Below, piece by piece: positions 1-8,042 of a DNA stretch of 35,281 nucleotides. Source of the DNA: Opitutus sp. GAS368 (lineage in GTDB: Bacteria > Verrucomicrobiota > Verrucomicrobiia > Opitutales > Opitutaceae); assembly GCA_945906965.1 (NCBI GenBank), contig CAMDRP010000020.1:1-35281 (forward strand), in the 5' to 3' direction. Made by a program: the position numbers and the translations under genes. The notes under the pieces are model-generated. The model ran no database searches. It had not been told where the DNA came from and was given only the letters and a program-made list of their open reading frames with translations. Position 1 is the first letter of the stretch, and each line of letters opens with the position of its first letter.

Positions 1-77
1 AAAATGACACCCGCGCGCATTCGCCCACTTTGCTCGCTTCGCTAGGCCTTCGGCGAGCTTAACTCCCGAAGCCCGGC

Positions 78-989
78 TTAAACGTTTACGCCGATTCCGC
101 GCGCCGCGTTGACGCAAAAAATAGCCTCTTTTTCCGCCGCGCTCAAGCCCGCAGCCTCTACTTCGGCGAGCATGCGCGCCATTTCTGGCTCTGCTTCACT
201 TGCAGGATAATTGTTCAAGGGAAAATCCGAACCAAACCAGACGCGATCAGCCCCGACTTTATTGATAAATCGTCGCCACATCGTCGCGTCGTAAAGCAAA
301 GGCGAGGCCGCCGTATCATAAAAAACGCGTTCAAATTCCACCGTAGTAGCATCGCCCAAAGGCTCGCCGCCGCCCCAGTGCGCCAAAACCAACGTCACGT
401 TTGACCACGCACGCGCGAGACGGACGAACTCCTCGCGTGGCGTCTCGATTCGTCCCGGATAAATCGGCCCGCGCGCATCGGTCACGTGTAGATTTATCGG
501 CCAGTTAAATTCCGCCGCACAGGCCAGCACCGCGGAAAACTCAGCGCCGTCCATCGCATAGCCCTGCGCATGAGGCGAGAGTTCGCCGATACCGCAAAGA
601 CCTTCCACACGGGCTCGCCGTAATTCCGCCACCGCTTGATCCGCACCGGCAGCGGGTTGTACTGCAGCAAACGCGCTCAGGCGATCGGGATGACGACGTA
701 CGAGGTCGGCAAAAAAACGATTTTGTAGCGCACAATTTTCCGCCCGTAGCCAATACCAACCGAGCAACACCGCGCGCTCCACCCCCGCTCGATCCATGGT
801 GAGCAAGAGTTCATCCACGGCAGGAAAGCCTTGCACCGGCTGGCCATCTTTGCGGCGTCGCGCGCACATCCGCGCCCAGGGCTCCTCTCCGTGGGCCGCC
901 GCCCAAGCGATCGGAGCCCGGTTGATCTCATCGGGATAAAGGTGGACATGACTGTCGATCACACGCGGCACGGCATGAAACTCGCTCAT
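78..989 (-). CDS. Amidohydrolase_2-family metal-dependent hydrolase
   Basis: A 303-residue TIM-barrel amidohydrolase, probably a cytoplasmic hydrolase or decarboxylase of a small cyclic or carboxylated substrate. The metal-ligand pattern is visible: an HxH pair (H14, H16 in DSHVHLYP), H168 (INLHVTD), H204 (LAHWGGGE) and D255 in FGSDFPL, the usual catalytic aspartate. The length is normal for the family (PF04909-like), and the ATG start directly precedes the conserved N-terminal strand. It is divergent from a purine-type NCS2 permease, with only 41 bases between the two start codons, so the two may share control and perhaps a substrate pathway; that link is inferred. The substrate cannot be read from the sequence. 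Family assignment is firm, function is not. Confidence 0.88.
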   Translation of the reverse strand: MSEFHAVPRVIDSHVHLYPDEINRAPIAWAAAHGEEPWARMCARRRKDGQPVQGFPAVDELLLTMDRAGVERAVLLGWYWLRAENCALQNRFFADLVRRHPDRLSAFAAVQPAAGADQAVAELRRARVEGLCGIGELSPHAQGYAMDGAEFSAVLACAAEFNWPINLHVTDARGPIYPGRIETPREEFVRLARAWSNVTLVLAHWGGGEPLGDATTVEFERVFYDTAASPLLYDATMWRRFINKVGADRVWFGSDFPLNNYPASEAEPEMARMLAEVEAAGLSAAEKEAIFCVNAARGIGVNV

Positions 990-1030
990 TGCCGCGCACG
1001 ATTCAATTTATAAACCTAAAACCAATCCCC

Positions 1031-2368
1031 ATGCTCCAACGTCTCTTCCAACTTGACCGCAATCGCACCACCCCCGGCCGTGAGTTCCAAGCCGGCCTGA
1101 CCACATTTGCCGCGATGGCGTACATACTTGCCGTCAATCCGGCGATTCTCGCCAACGCCGGCATGGACAAGGGCGCGCTCGTCACCGTCACCGCTCTCAC
1201 GGCCGCGCTGGCGACGGCGATCATGGCCTTACTCACAAACTACCCGATCGCGCTGGCGCCGGGCATGGGCATCAACGCTTTTTTCACGTTCACCATCGTC
1301 CTCGGCAAAGGTCTGCCGTGGTCCGAGGCGCTCGGGATGGTTTTCGTCAACGGCCTCATTTTTCTCGCGCTTTCACTGACAGGCATTCGTGAGAAAATTA
1401 TCGCCGCTATACCGCACGCGTTGAAAATTGCGGTCACCTGCGGCATCGGCTTATTCATCGCTTTCATCGGCCTGAAAAACGGTGGCGTGATCGTGGCGAA
1501 TTCGGCGACGTTTGTCGGCGCGGGCGACTTCGCCTCAGGACCGGTTGCGCTCTGTCTGGCGGGTGTATTTTTGACCATCGTCCTCGTGGCCCGCGGCGTC
1601 CCTGGAGCGATTGTGATCAGTATCGCAGTGATCACACTAGTCGGCTTGTTCATCCCTGCGTCCGGTGGAGCGATGGTCACCCAACTCCCGAGCGCATTGA
1701 TCGCTGCGCCGCATTCGCCGGCCCCCGTTTTTTTTAAACTCACGTTTAACTTTCTCACCAATTGGACCGCATTCACGGTCGCGTTGCCTTTAATTTTAAC
1801 GCTTCTGCTCGTCGATATGTTCGACAACATTGGCACGCTCATTGGGGTGACCAAACGCGCCGGATTGTTGGCGGCTGACGGCACCTTGCCCAAAGCCGGA
1901 CGCGCCTTGCTCGCCGACTCGCTCGCGACTATCGCTAGCGCGCTTTTTGGGACCTCGACGGTGGTGAGCTACATCGAATCAGCTTCAGGCGTAGAAGCCG
2001 GAGGCCGCACGGGTCTTACGTCACTGACGACGGCGGGCTTTTTTCTTTTGGCGCTGTTTTTCACGCCCCTGATATTGATTGTGCCCGCGGCGGCCACCGC
2101 ACCTGCGCTCGTCGTGGTGGGTATTTTCATGATGCAGTCGGTCATCGAGATCGACATGACCGATTTCAAGATCGCCGCACCGGCAGTGCTCACCATTTTT
2201 GCCATTCCCCTCACTTTTAGTATCGCGGAAGGCATTGGTCTCGGGCTCATCGCCGCCGCGGTTTTAGCCGTTGGCCTCGGCAAAACCAAGATGCTGACCA
2301 CGCTGGGTTATTTTATCGCGGGCATTTTTTTCCTGCAGTTTTTCAAAATATTTCCCTTTAGCGGCTGA
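1031..2368 (+). CDS. NCS2 family permease (AzgA/PbuG-like purine transporter)
   Basis: A 445-residue inner-membrane permease with about 12-14 hydrophobic segments. Family signatures are present: an APGMGINAFFTFT segment, DMFDNIGTLIGV (NCS2 substrate/proton-site region) and YIESASGVEAGGRTGL, typical of the AzgA/PbuG branch that imports adenine, guanine or hypoxanthine by proton symport. The frame stays open upstream to a TTG at 989, but the family begins at MLQRLFQLDRNRTTPG, so the ATG at 1031 was chosen. The start lies 41 bases from that of the divergent amidohydrolase, which suggests co-regulated purine or pyrimidine salvage or catabolism (inferred). No terminator is obvious; only a loopless palindrome at 2373-2384 follows the stop. 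The exact base transported is unknown. Confidence 0.9.
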   Translation: MLQRLFQLDRNRTTPGREFQAGLTTFAAMAYILAVNPAILANAGMDKGALVTVTALTAALATAIMALLTNYPIALAPGMGINAFFTFTIVLGKGLPWSEALGMVFVNGLIFLALSLTGIREKIIAAIPHALKIAVTCGIGLFIAFIGLKNGGVIVANSATFVGAGDFASGPVALCLAGVFLTIVLVARGVPGAIVISIAVITLVGLFIPASGGAMVTQLPSALIAAPHSPAPVFFKLTFNFLTNWTAFTVALPLILTLLLVDMFDNIGTLIGVTKRAGLLAADGTLPKAGRALLADSLATIASALFGTSTVVSYIESASGVEAGGRTGLTSLTTAGFFLLALFFTPLILIVPAAATAPALVVVGIFMMQSVIEIDMTDFKIAAPAVLTIFAIPLTFSIAEGIGLGLIAAAVLAVGLGKTKMLTTLGYFIAGIFFLQFFKIFPFSG

Positions 2369-2551
2369 TCCGATGAGCGCTCATTTTCTATGTATCCGCC
2401 TCCGTCGGGTCCCCTGACACAGTTATAAGTCATAGGTTTGTTTCAATTTTTTACTGGAGCCTGACTTAGGTTTCGCTCCAATTTGTACGGACTAGCACCA
2501 AGCTCTGTTTATTACGTCCGACTAAACCTACCCCAAAAAAAACACCCTGCT

Positions 2552-5500
2552 ATGATTATGCACAGCTACCGCATATCCCCGATTTCCGCTGTTGCGCGGA
2601 AATTGGTTAAGATCGCCGCTCTCGGCGTTTTCCTGTCATTGGTTCAAGCCTCCCTCGCCCCCAGCGCGCACGCTGCGGATAGTAAAGCCCCGGGCTCGGC
2701 CGCGGGTGTCATCATCGGTACCGTGACCAATAAAGCCACCGGCAACGGACTGATCGGCGCCAAAGTTGAAATCACCGCGCTCAACCTCAGCGCCTTCGTC
2801 GACAACACCGGCCGCTACCTTTTGAACGCGCCCGCCGGCACCCACGATCTAGTCGTCACTTACACGGGCCTCGACACCCAAACGATCACTGTCGTCGTTA
2901 CGGCCGGCCAACCCTCCGTGCGCGACTTCGTCCTAACGAGCTCCGTGATGATGCTTGATGCCTTTAAGGTCGCTAGCGTCAAAGAGGGGCTTTCCTCCGC
3001 GATGACCCAGCAACGCAACGCCGATAACCTCAAGAATATCGCGTCCATGGATTCGCTCTCCGACTTGCCTAATATGAACGCCACCGAGCTCGCCATCCGC
3101 TTGCCGGGCGTGGCTTTTGGCAATCCCGGCGACGAGGTCGTAGAAGTTATCAGCGTCCGCGGCATGGGCGCCGGCATGACCTCCATTAGCATCGATGGCG
3201 GCGGCATGTCGTCATTTAGCGCGCAAAACCGCAACACGCGCATGACCGCGTTCACGGGCAACATGTTCGAATCCCTCGAGCTCACCAAGGGCCAAACCCC
3301 CGACCGCAGCGTCGATTCACTCGGTGGCGGCGTAAATTTCAAAACCAAATCCCCCCTCAATCAGAGCGAGAAACGCCGCATGAGTTACAACTTCACGGCG
3401 CGCCAAGCCCCTTGGTTCACCGAGCAAGTCCCCCTGCGTGAGATGCGCCGCACCCACGCGCTCTTTAACGGTTCCTACATCGAAAAGTTCGCCATTTTCG
3501 GCAGCGACACCGAAAACTTGGCTGTCTCGGTCAACGCTTTCTACAGCGAAAACGCTTTTGGTTTCTTCCGCACCAATCGCGATTACCAGCAAACCAATGC
3601 GCAGCCCGCCTACGTTTGGGATTACCGCACGCAGGACAACTACAACAACCGCATGCAACGCAGCCTGAGCACGAAGTGGGACTACCGCTTCGACCGCAAT
3701 AATCTGCTCAAGCTTAATCTGATTTACAACGACGCCCCCGAGCCGATGCGCCGCCAATATCAGGTCCGCGCTTTCGCCGGTAGCCAGACCACCGTGCCCA
3801 ATGCCACGACCACCGGCGTCGTCCCTGGCTGGACCGAGCGCATCACGACCGTGCGCGCCGTGCCCACCGCCGCCAACGCCACCTCCGGCACGACCGCTCC
3901 TGCCCTGATCGACGTCACCGCCAATCTCATCAACCGCGACCAACGTCTTCGTCACATGGATCTCGGCGGCGAACACCGCTTCGGTCCCTTTGAAGCCGAT
4001 TGGGCCGCACTCTGGAGTCGCACGCGCTACCGCTATCTCGGCGCCGAAGGCAATCTCATCAATCGCATCGGCAACGTCCCCTTCATCGGGCCCAACGGCG
4101 CCGCCGGTTCTGCGACCAACAACGTCGTCGGCCCCAACGGCGAGACCGGCGTAGGCTGGATTCTCGACCGCACCCAGTCCAATCTCTATCCGCGCTTCAT
4201 TCAAAACGGCGGCCTCGATTTCACGAATCCCAACAACTACCGGCCGGCCGTCAACGGCCTCAGCACCCAGTCCGGTAACTTGGACATCGATCAGATCCGC
4301 GAAGCCCGCATCAATTTGAAATATTTGGTGCCGATCAGCGCGTTCACCGCTTACTTAAAGACGGGAGCCTCCGTGCGCGACCACACGGTCGAACTCGAAC
4401 GCCGTAATCGCCGCTGGAGCTACATCGGCACCACCGCCCTCCGCACGGATCCGTCGCTTCTTATGTGGGATACCGTCAAGACCGGCCGCAAGATTCCGCA
4501 ATGGGAAGGCGCAGAGTTTATCCAAAACGGCCAGCCGACCAATCCTACCCTCTGGCAGGAAGATAAATACTTCTACGAAAACAACCGCCGCACGGCCACC
4601 AACAAGGTCAACGAGGTCATCACTGGCTATTACATCATGTCGCAGGGTAAAATCGGCCGCAACGGCTTCCTCTTCGGCGTCCGCCGCGAGATTACCGACA
4701 CGACCGGCGAGGGCCGCCGTCGCTCCCGAGTGCTCACCACCACCGCCCAACAACTCGCCGATCCCGCCGGCTCCGCCGAGAAAGACAGTCTCTATTATAA
4801 GAACGACGGCTCTTACGGACAGAATTTCCCCAGCGTCCACCTCTGGCGGGACCTGACCCCGAATCTAAAGGCCCGCGCCGCTTGGACCACCGGCTTTGGC
4901 CGCCCCACCCTCGCCAACAACGTCGCCGCCCTATCGTTCAACGACACGAATCAATCGGTCACCTTCGGCAATCCCGACCTGAAGCCCACCAAGGCCAAGA
5001 ACTGGGATTTCTCGCTCGAATACTACTTCAACCCCTCCAGCAGTATCACGGTTGGCTGGTTCCACAAGCGTCTCGACGACATCATCGTTTCCAACTTCAA
5101 CATCGGCACCGTCGCCCCTGGCACGGACAACGGCTATGAAGGTGAATTCGTCGGCTACTCAATCCTCTCTAGCTCCAACGCGGGCACGGCCTACACCCAA
5201 GGATGGGAGTTCAGCTACCTCCAGCAGTTCCGCTTCCTCCCCGGCCCCCTTAAGGGACTCCGCCTCAATGCTAACATGTCGCAAATAACAGCCCACGGCG
5301 ACTACGGCATCGTTGGCGCCTACCTCAAGGACAAAGAAGTGAACGGCTTCATTCCCCGCACCGGCAACGTTTCCCTTGCCTGGGATTACAAGAAATTCGG
5401 GGCCTCAATCAGCTACAACTACACCTCTGAAAGCATACGCAACGCCTACAACCTCTCGGCGCCCTCCCGCAACCAATACCTACAGGCCCGCGAACTGGTA

Positions 5501-5665
5501 AACGCCAATATCCGCTACACCATCCGCCCAAGTGTGACGCTCAACTTCGGTGTGCAAAATCTCTTCAACGAGCCACAAATCTATTATCGCGGCGTCAGAG
5601 ACCAACTCGAAACCTTCCTCGTCAACGGCACGACGATTACGGCCGGTCTCGAAGGCCGATTCTAA
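2552..5665 (+). CDS. TonB-dependent outer-membrane receptor with carboxypeptidase-regulatory-like domain
   Basis: About 1037 residues. The order is: a signal peptide (hydrophobic residues 20-38, cleavage expected after the AHA near residue 41); a carboxypeptidase-regulatory-like beta-sandwich (about 53-129, GVIIGTVTNKATG to GRYLLNAPAG); a TonB-box-like LDAFKVASV (135-143); a plug domain (about 150-290, including VISVRGMGAGMTSISIDG); and a 22-strand-type barrel ending in an aromatic residue (EGRF). The protein should import a large ligand using TonB-ExbBD energy. The frame opens at a TTG at 2483; the ATG at 2552 immediately precedes a proper signal peptide, and 2558 is also possible. No glycoside hydrolase, SusD-like or siderophore gene is adjacent, so the ligand is unknown. 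It is monocistronic and has its own terminator. Confidence 0.93.
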   Translation: MIMHSYRISPISAVARKLVKIAALGVFLSLVQASLAPSAHAADSKAPGSAAGVIIGTVTNKATGNGLIGAKVEITALNLSAFVDNTGRYLLNAPAGTHDLVVTYTGLDTQTITVVVTAGQPSVRDFVLTSSVMMLDAFKVASVKEGLSSAMTQQRNADNLKNIASMDSLSDLPNMNATELAIRLPGVAFGNPGDEVVEVISVRGMGAGMTSISIDGGGMSSFSAQNRNTRMTAFTGNMFESLELTKGQTPDRSVDSLGGGVNFKTKSPLNQSEKRRMSYNFTARQAPWFTEQVPLREMRRTHALFNGSYIEKFAIFGSDTENLAVSVNAFYSENAFGFFRTNRDYQQTNAQPAYVWDYRTQDNYNNRMQRSLSTKWDYRFDRNNLLKLNLIYNDAPEPMRRQYQVRAFAGSQTTVPNATTTGVVPGWTERITTVRAVPTAANATSGTTAPALIDVTANLINRDQRLRHMDLGGEHRFGPFEADWAALWSRTRYRYLGAEGNLINRIGNVPFIGPNGAAGSATNNVVGPNGETGVGWILDRTQSNLYPRFIQNGGLDFTNPNNYRPAVNGLSTQSGNLDIDQIREARINLKYLVPISAFTAYLKTGASVRDHTVELERRNRRWSYIGTTALRTDPSLLMWDTVKTGRKIPQWEGAEFIQNGQPTNPTLWQEDKYFYENNRRTATNKVNEVITGYYIMSQGKIGRNGFLFGVRREITDTTGEGRRRSRVLTTTAQQLADPAGSAEKDSLYYKNDGSYGQNFPSVHLWRDLTPNLKARAAWTTGFGRPTLANNVAALSFNDTNQSVTFGNPDLKPTKAKNWDFSLEYYFNPSSSITVGWFHKRLDDIIVSNFNIGTVAPGTDNGYEGEFVGYSILSSSNAGTAYTQGWEFSYLQQFRFLPGPLKGLRLNANMSQITAHGDYGIVGAYLKDKEVNGFIPRTGNVSLAWDYKKFGASISYNYTSESIRNAYNLSAPSRNQYLQARELVNANIRYTIRPSVTLNFGVQNLFNEPQIYYRGVRDQLETFLVNGTTITAGLEGRF

Positions 5666-5702
5666 GATTAAAAAATCGCCAGCCTTAAGGCTGACTCACC
5701 CC

Positions 5703-5731
5703 AAAGCCGCGCCTAAACTGTGCGGCTTTTT
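5703..5731 (+). terminator. Rho-independent terminator after the TonB receptor
   Basis: Inverted repeat aaagccgc (5703-5710) and gcggcttt (5722-5729) with an 11-base loop, followed by a short T run. It lies 38 bases after the receptor stop, between two convergent genes. A smaller palindrome (agccttaaggct, near 5680) precedes it. Confidence 0.75.
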
Positions 5732-5781
5732 GATACACCTATCGCGAGCGCACGCATCAGTCCGAAGAGGTCTGTTGGTGA

Positions 5782-7173
5782 TTACCAACCCAGCCAACCG
5801 CAGATCGCGCGCACTGCCGCCTCCGGTACCAAAGCAGACCAGAGTAACTTCAGGTTCAGAAAAATGATCGTCAACGTGATCAACCAGCCAAGACACTGTA
5901 GCCACCACGCGTTCGTAAATTCGCCCATCTTAGCCCGATCTCCCGTAAAGCGCATCAACGGCCAGCAAGCAAAACCGAGCTGCATACTAAGACAAACCTG
6001 ACTCGCTACGAGCAGTTCAGTACTCTTTTGCTCACCGTAAACGCCGATCACCACAACAGCCGGCACAATCGCAATCGCTCGAGTCACCAATCGACGCAAC
6101 CACGGCCGCAGTCGGATATTCAAAAACCCTTCCATCACGATCTGACCTGCTAGGGTACCGGTGATCGTCGAATTTTGGCCGGAGGCCAGCAAGGCCAAGG
6201 CAAACAACGTGCCGGCAAACGTCACTCCCAGCACACCATCCAAAAGATGATAAGCCTGCTGGATCTCAGCCACCTCACCATGCCCATTACGGTGAAAAGC
6301 CGACGCGGCTAAAACCAAAATTGCTGCGTTAATAAAAAGCGCGAACATCAAAGCGAAGGTCGAATCGATCGTACCAAATTTGATCGCCTCGGCCTTGCCC
6401 TCCGAACTCTGCACAAACCGCCGCGTTTGGATGATCGAGGAGTGCAAATAAAGATTATGCGGCATCACCGTCGCTCCCAAAATACCGATCGCCACATACA
6501 ACATCTCGGAATTGCGCAGAATCTCCAGCCTCGGAATAAAGCCGCTCATCACCCCGCCCATGTCCGGTTTCACGAGGAATAACTCGACCGCAAAACAACC
6601 GCCGATCGTAAGGATCAACGTCACCACCAGCGCTTCCAAGTAGCGAAAGCCCCGATCTTGCAACAGCAAGATCACCATCACATCCAAAACCGTAATCACA
6701 CACCCCCAAATCAAAGGAATCCCAAACAACAGCTGCAGACCAATTGCCGACCCTACCACCTCCGCTAAATCGCAGGCGGCAATCGCCAGCTCACATAAAA
6801 TCCATAAAAACCAAACCACCGGCCGTGGATAATGATCCCGACAGGCCTGCGCCAAATCACGCCCCGTCACCACCCCAAGCTTCAAACACAAATGTTGAAG
6901 TAAAATGGCCATCAAATTTGAGATCATGATGACCGCCAGCAGCGAGTAACCGAATTTAGACCCACCCGCGAGATCCGTCGCCCAATTACCCGGATCCATA
7001 TACCCCACCGCCACCAAAAAACCAGGACCGGAAAAGGCCAAAATTTTCCGCCAAAAACCGGCCCCAACAGGCACATTCACAGTCCGATGCGACTCAGGCA
7101 AACTCGCGCGTCCTGAGCGGCGACGCCAACCGCTTCCTACGTCAACGTCAGAGTCTGAGCGCGACTCACTCAT
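5782..7173 (-). CDS. mntH: Nramp-family Mn2+/Fe2+:H+ symporter (MntH)
   Basis: A 463-residue inner-membrane divalent metal importer. Nramp hallmarks are visible: the metal-binding DPGN in TM1 (D60-N63, in VAVGYMDPGNWATD) and MPH in TM6 (M237-H239, in GATVMPHNLYLHS), plus about 11 hydrophobic helices. The N terminus carries a polar Ser/Arg-rich extension of about 40 residues before TM1. The start is supported by a G-rich Shine-Dalgarno-like sequence (complement of 7184-7189) about ten bases upstream of the ATG. The gene is divergent from a DtxR-family regulator with Mn-type ligands. This is a classical MntR-MntH arrangement, so repression by Mn-loaded MntR from the shared intergenic region is likely. 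Confidence 0.94.
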   Translation of the reverse strand: MSESRSDSDVDVGSGWRRRSGRASLPESHRTVNVPVGAGFWRKILAFSGPGFLVAVGYMDPGNWATDLAGGSKFGYSLLAVIMISNLMAILLQHLCLKLGVVTGRDLAQACRDHYPRPVVWFLWILCELAIAACDLAEVVGSAIGLQLLFGIPLIWGCVITVLDVMVILLLQDRGFRYLEALVVTLILTIGGCFAVELFLVKPDMGGVMSGFIPRLEILRNSEMLYVAIGILGATVMPHNLYLHSSIIQTRRFVQSSEGKAEAIKFGTIDSTFALMFALFINAAILVLAASAFHRNGHGEVAEIQQAYHLLDGVLGVTFAGTLFALALLASGQNSTITGTLAGQIVMEGFLNIRLRPWLRRLVTRAIAIVPAVVVIGVYGEQKSTELLVASQVCLSMQLGFACWPLMRFTGDRAKMGEFTNAWWLQCLGWLITLTIIFLNLKLLWSALVPEAAVRAICGWLGW

Positions 7174-7245
7174 ACTCGGCTACTCCCCCTATTTTCCTGA
7201 ATATTTATTTTTTTGGCATTACTCATAGGATGATGCAATGCGCGC

Positions 7246-7265
7246 TATTTTGAGTAGTCAAAATA
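7246..7265. promoter_or_regulatory. Candidate MntR operator (8-bp inverted repeat)
   Basis: Perfect inverted repeat tattttga-gtag-tcaaaata in the region shared by mntH and mntR. Its position, AT-rich arms and symmetry fit a DtxR-family dimer site controlling both genes. A further 10-bp palindrome, agcctaggct (7284-7293), lies closer to the mntR start and could be a second site. Assignment to MntR is inferred from position. Confidence 0.5.
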
Positions 7266-7309
7266 ATTTACTTGTTGTCTCAAAGCCTAGGCTGGCTCAT
7301 TTTTCTCAA

Positions 7310-7975
7310 ATGCCTAGCAGCACCGTTGAAAATTACCTCAAGCACATCTTGCTGCTTTCAGAGGGGGCCCAGGATCTAGTATCCATGGGCGAACTTGCGG
7401 CGGCGCTCGCCGTTGTCCCTGGCACTGCGACCACCATGATCAAGGCCCTCGCGCGCGAAGGCTACGTCGCCCATCAACCTCGCCAAGGCGTGAGCCTCAC
7501 CCCTTCCGGCCGCACCGTCGCTCTTAGCGTATTACGCAAGCACCGCTTGGTTGAAACGTTTCTAGTCAATGTACTCAAGATGGACTGGGCATCAGTTCAC
7601 GCCGAAGCCGAACAACTCGAGCACGCCATCTCCGACGAGGTCCTCGACCGACTCGATGCCCTGCTCGGCTATCCCGCAACCGATCCACACGGCGATCCGA
7701 TTCCAAGCCGCAAAGGTAAACTCAACTTTCAAGTCTACGCGTCCTTAGCGACCTGCGCCCTTAAACAACCCCTCCGCATCGTGCGCATCACCGAACAGAC
7801 GGCGGAATTCCTGCAATTTGCCGATCAAAACAATCTTCTGCCAGGCTCAACCTTGAGTGTCACAGGTCGCAATTTAACCGCAGGCTTAGCTACCATCAAA
7901 ACTGCCGGCACTCGCGCTCAAGCACTGAGCATCACCGCGGCAGGAAAAATTCTCGTCGAGCCGCTGCGCCGTTGA
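7310..7975 (+). CDS. mntR: DtxR-family metalloregulator, MntR-like
   Basis: About 221 residues: N-terminal winged helix (1-65), dimerisation and metal domain (about 70-145), and a C-terminal SH3/FeoA-like domain (about 153-221). The metal site aligns with DtxR as H78, E82, H97, E101, E104 and H105. The Cys102-equivalent position of DtxR is Glu (E101), as in MntR, which favours manganese. The positions equivalent to B. subtilis MntR D8 and E11 are N8 and K11, so the site is not fully canonical. The frame is open from an ATG at 7238 preceded by AGGA. The family start MPSSTVENYLKH (7310) was preferred because the longer form would bury the operator-like repeat inside the gene. It is divergent from mntH. 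Confidence 0.88.
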   Translation: MPSSTVENYLKHILLLSEGAQDLVSMGELAAALAVVPGTATTMIKALAREGYVAHQPRQGVSLTPSGRTVALSVLRKHRLVETFLVNVLKMDWASVHAEAEQLEHAISDEVLDRLDALLGYPATDPHGDPIPSRKGKLNFQVYASLATCALKQPLRIVRITEQTAEFLQFADQNNLLPGSTLSVTGRNLTAGLATIKTAGTRAQALSITAAGKILVEPLRR

Positions 7976-8042
7976 TTTCCTTAAATTAGCAGGACGAGTT
8001 CCGCCTTGCCGCACTTTGGGCGCAGCCACCACTCTTATAACG

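Noticed and set aside
2373-2384. Palindrome atgagcgctcat after the permease gene as a terminator
   Set aside because: There is no loop and only a weak T run, so it would not form a stable terminator hairpin.
2455-2480. Inverted repeat tggagc...gctcca upstream of the TonB receptor as a riboswitch or operator
   Set aside because: The arms are only six bases around a 14-base loop, with no other conserved structure recognised. It is too weak to list.
3317-4204. Long antisense reading frame (295 codons) inside the TonB receptor gene
   Set aside because: It is Gly/Ala/Val-rich with no recognisable domain and is fully inside a strongly supported gene. It is a codon-bias shadow.
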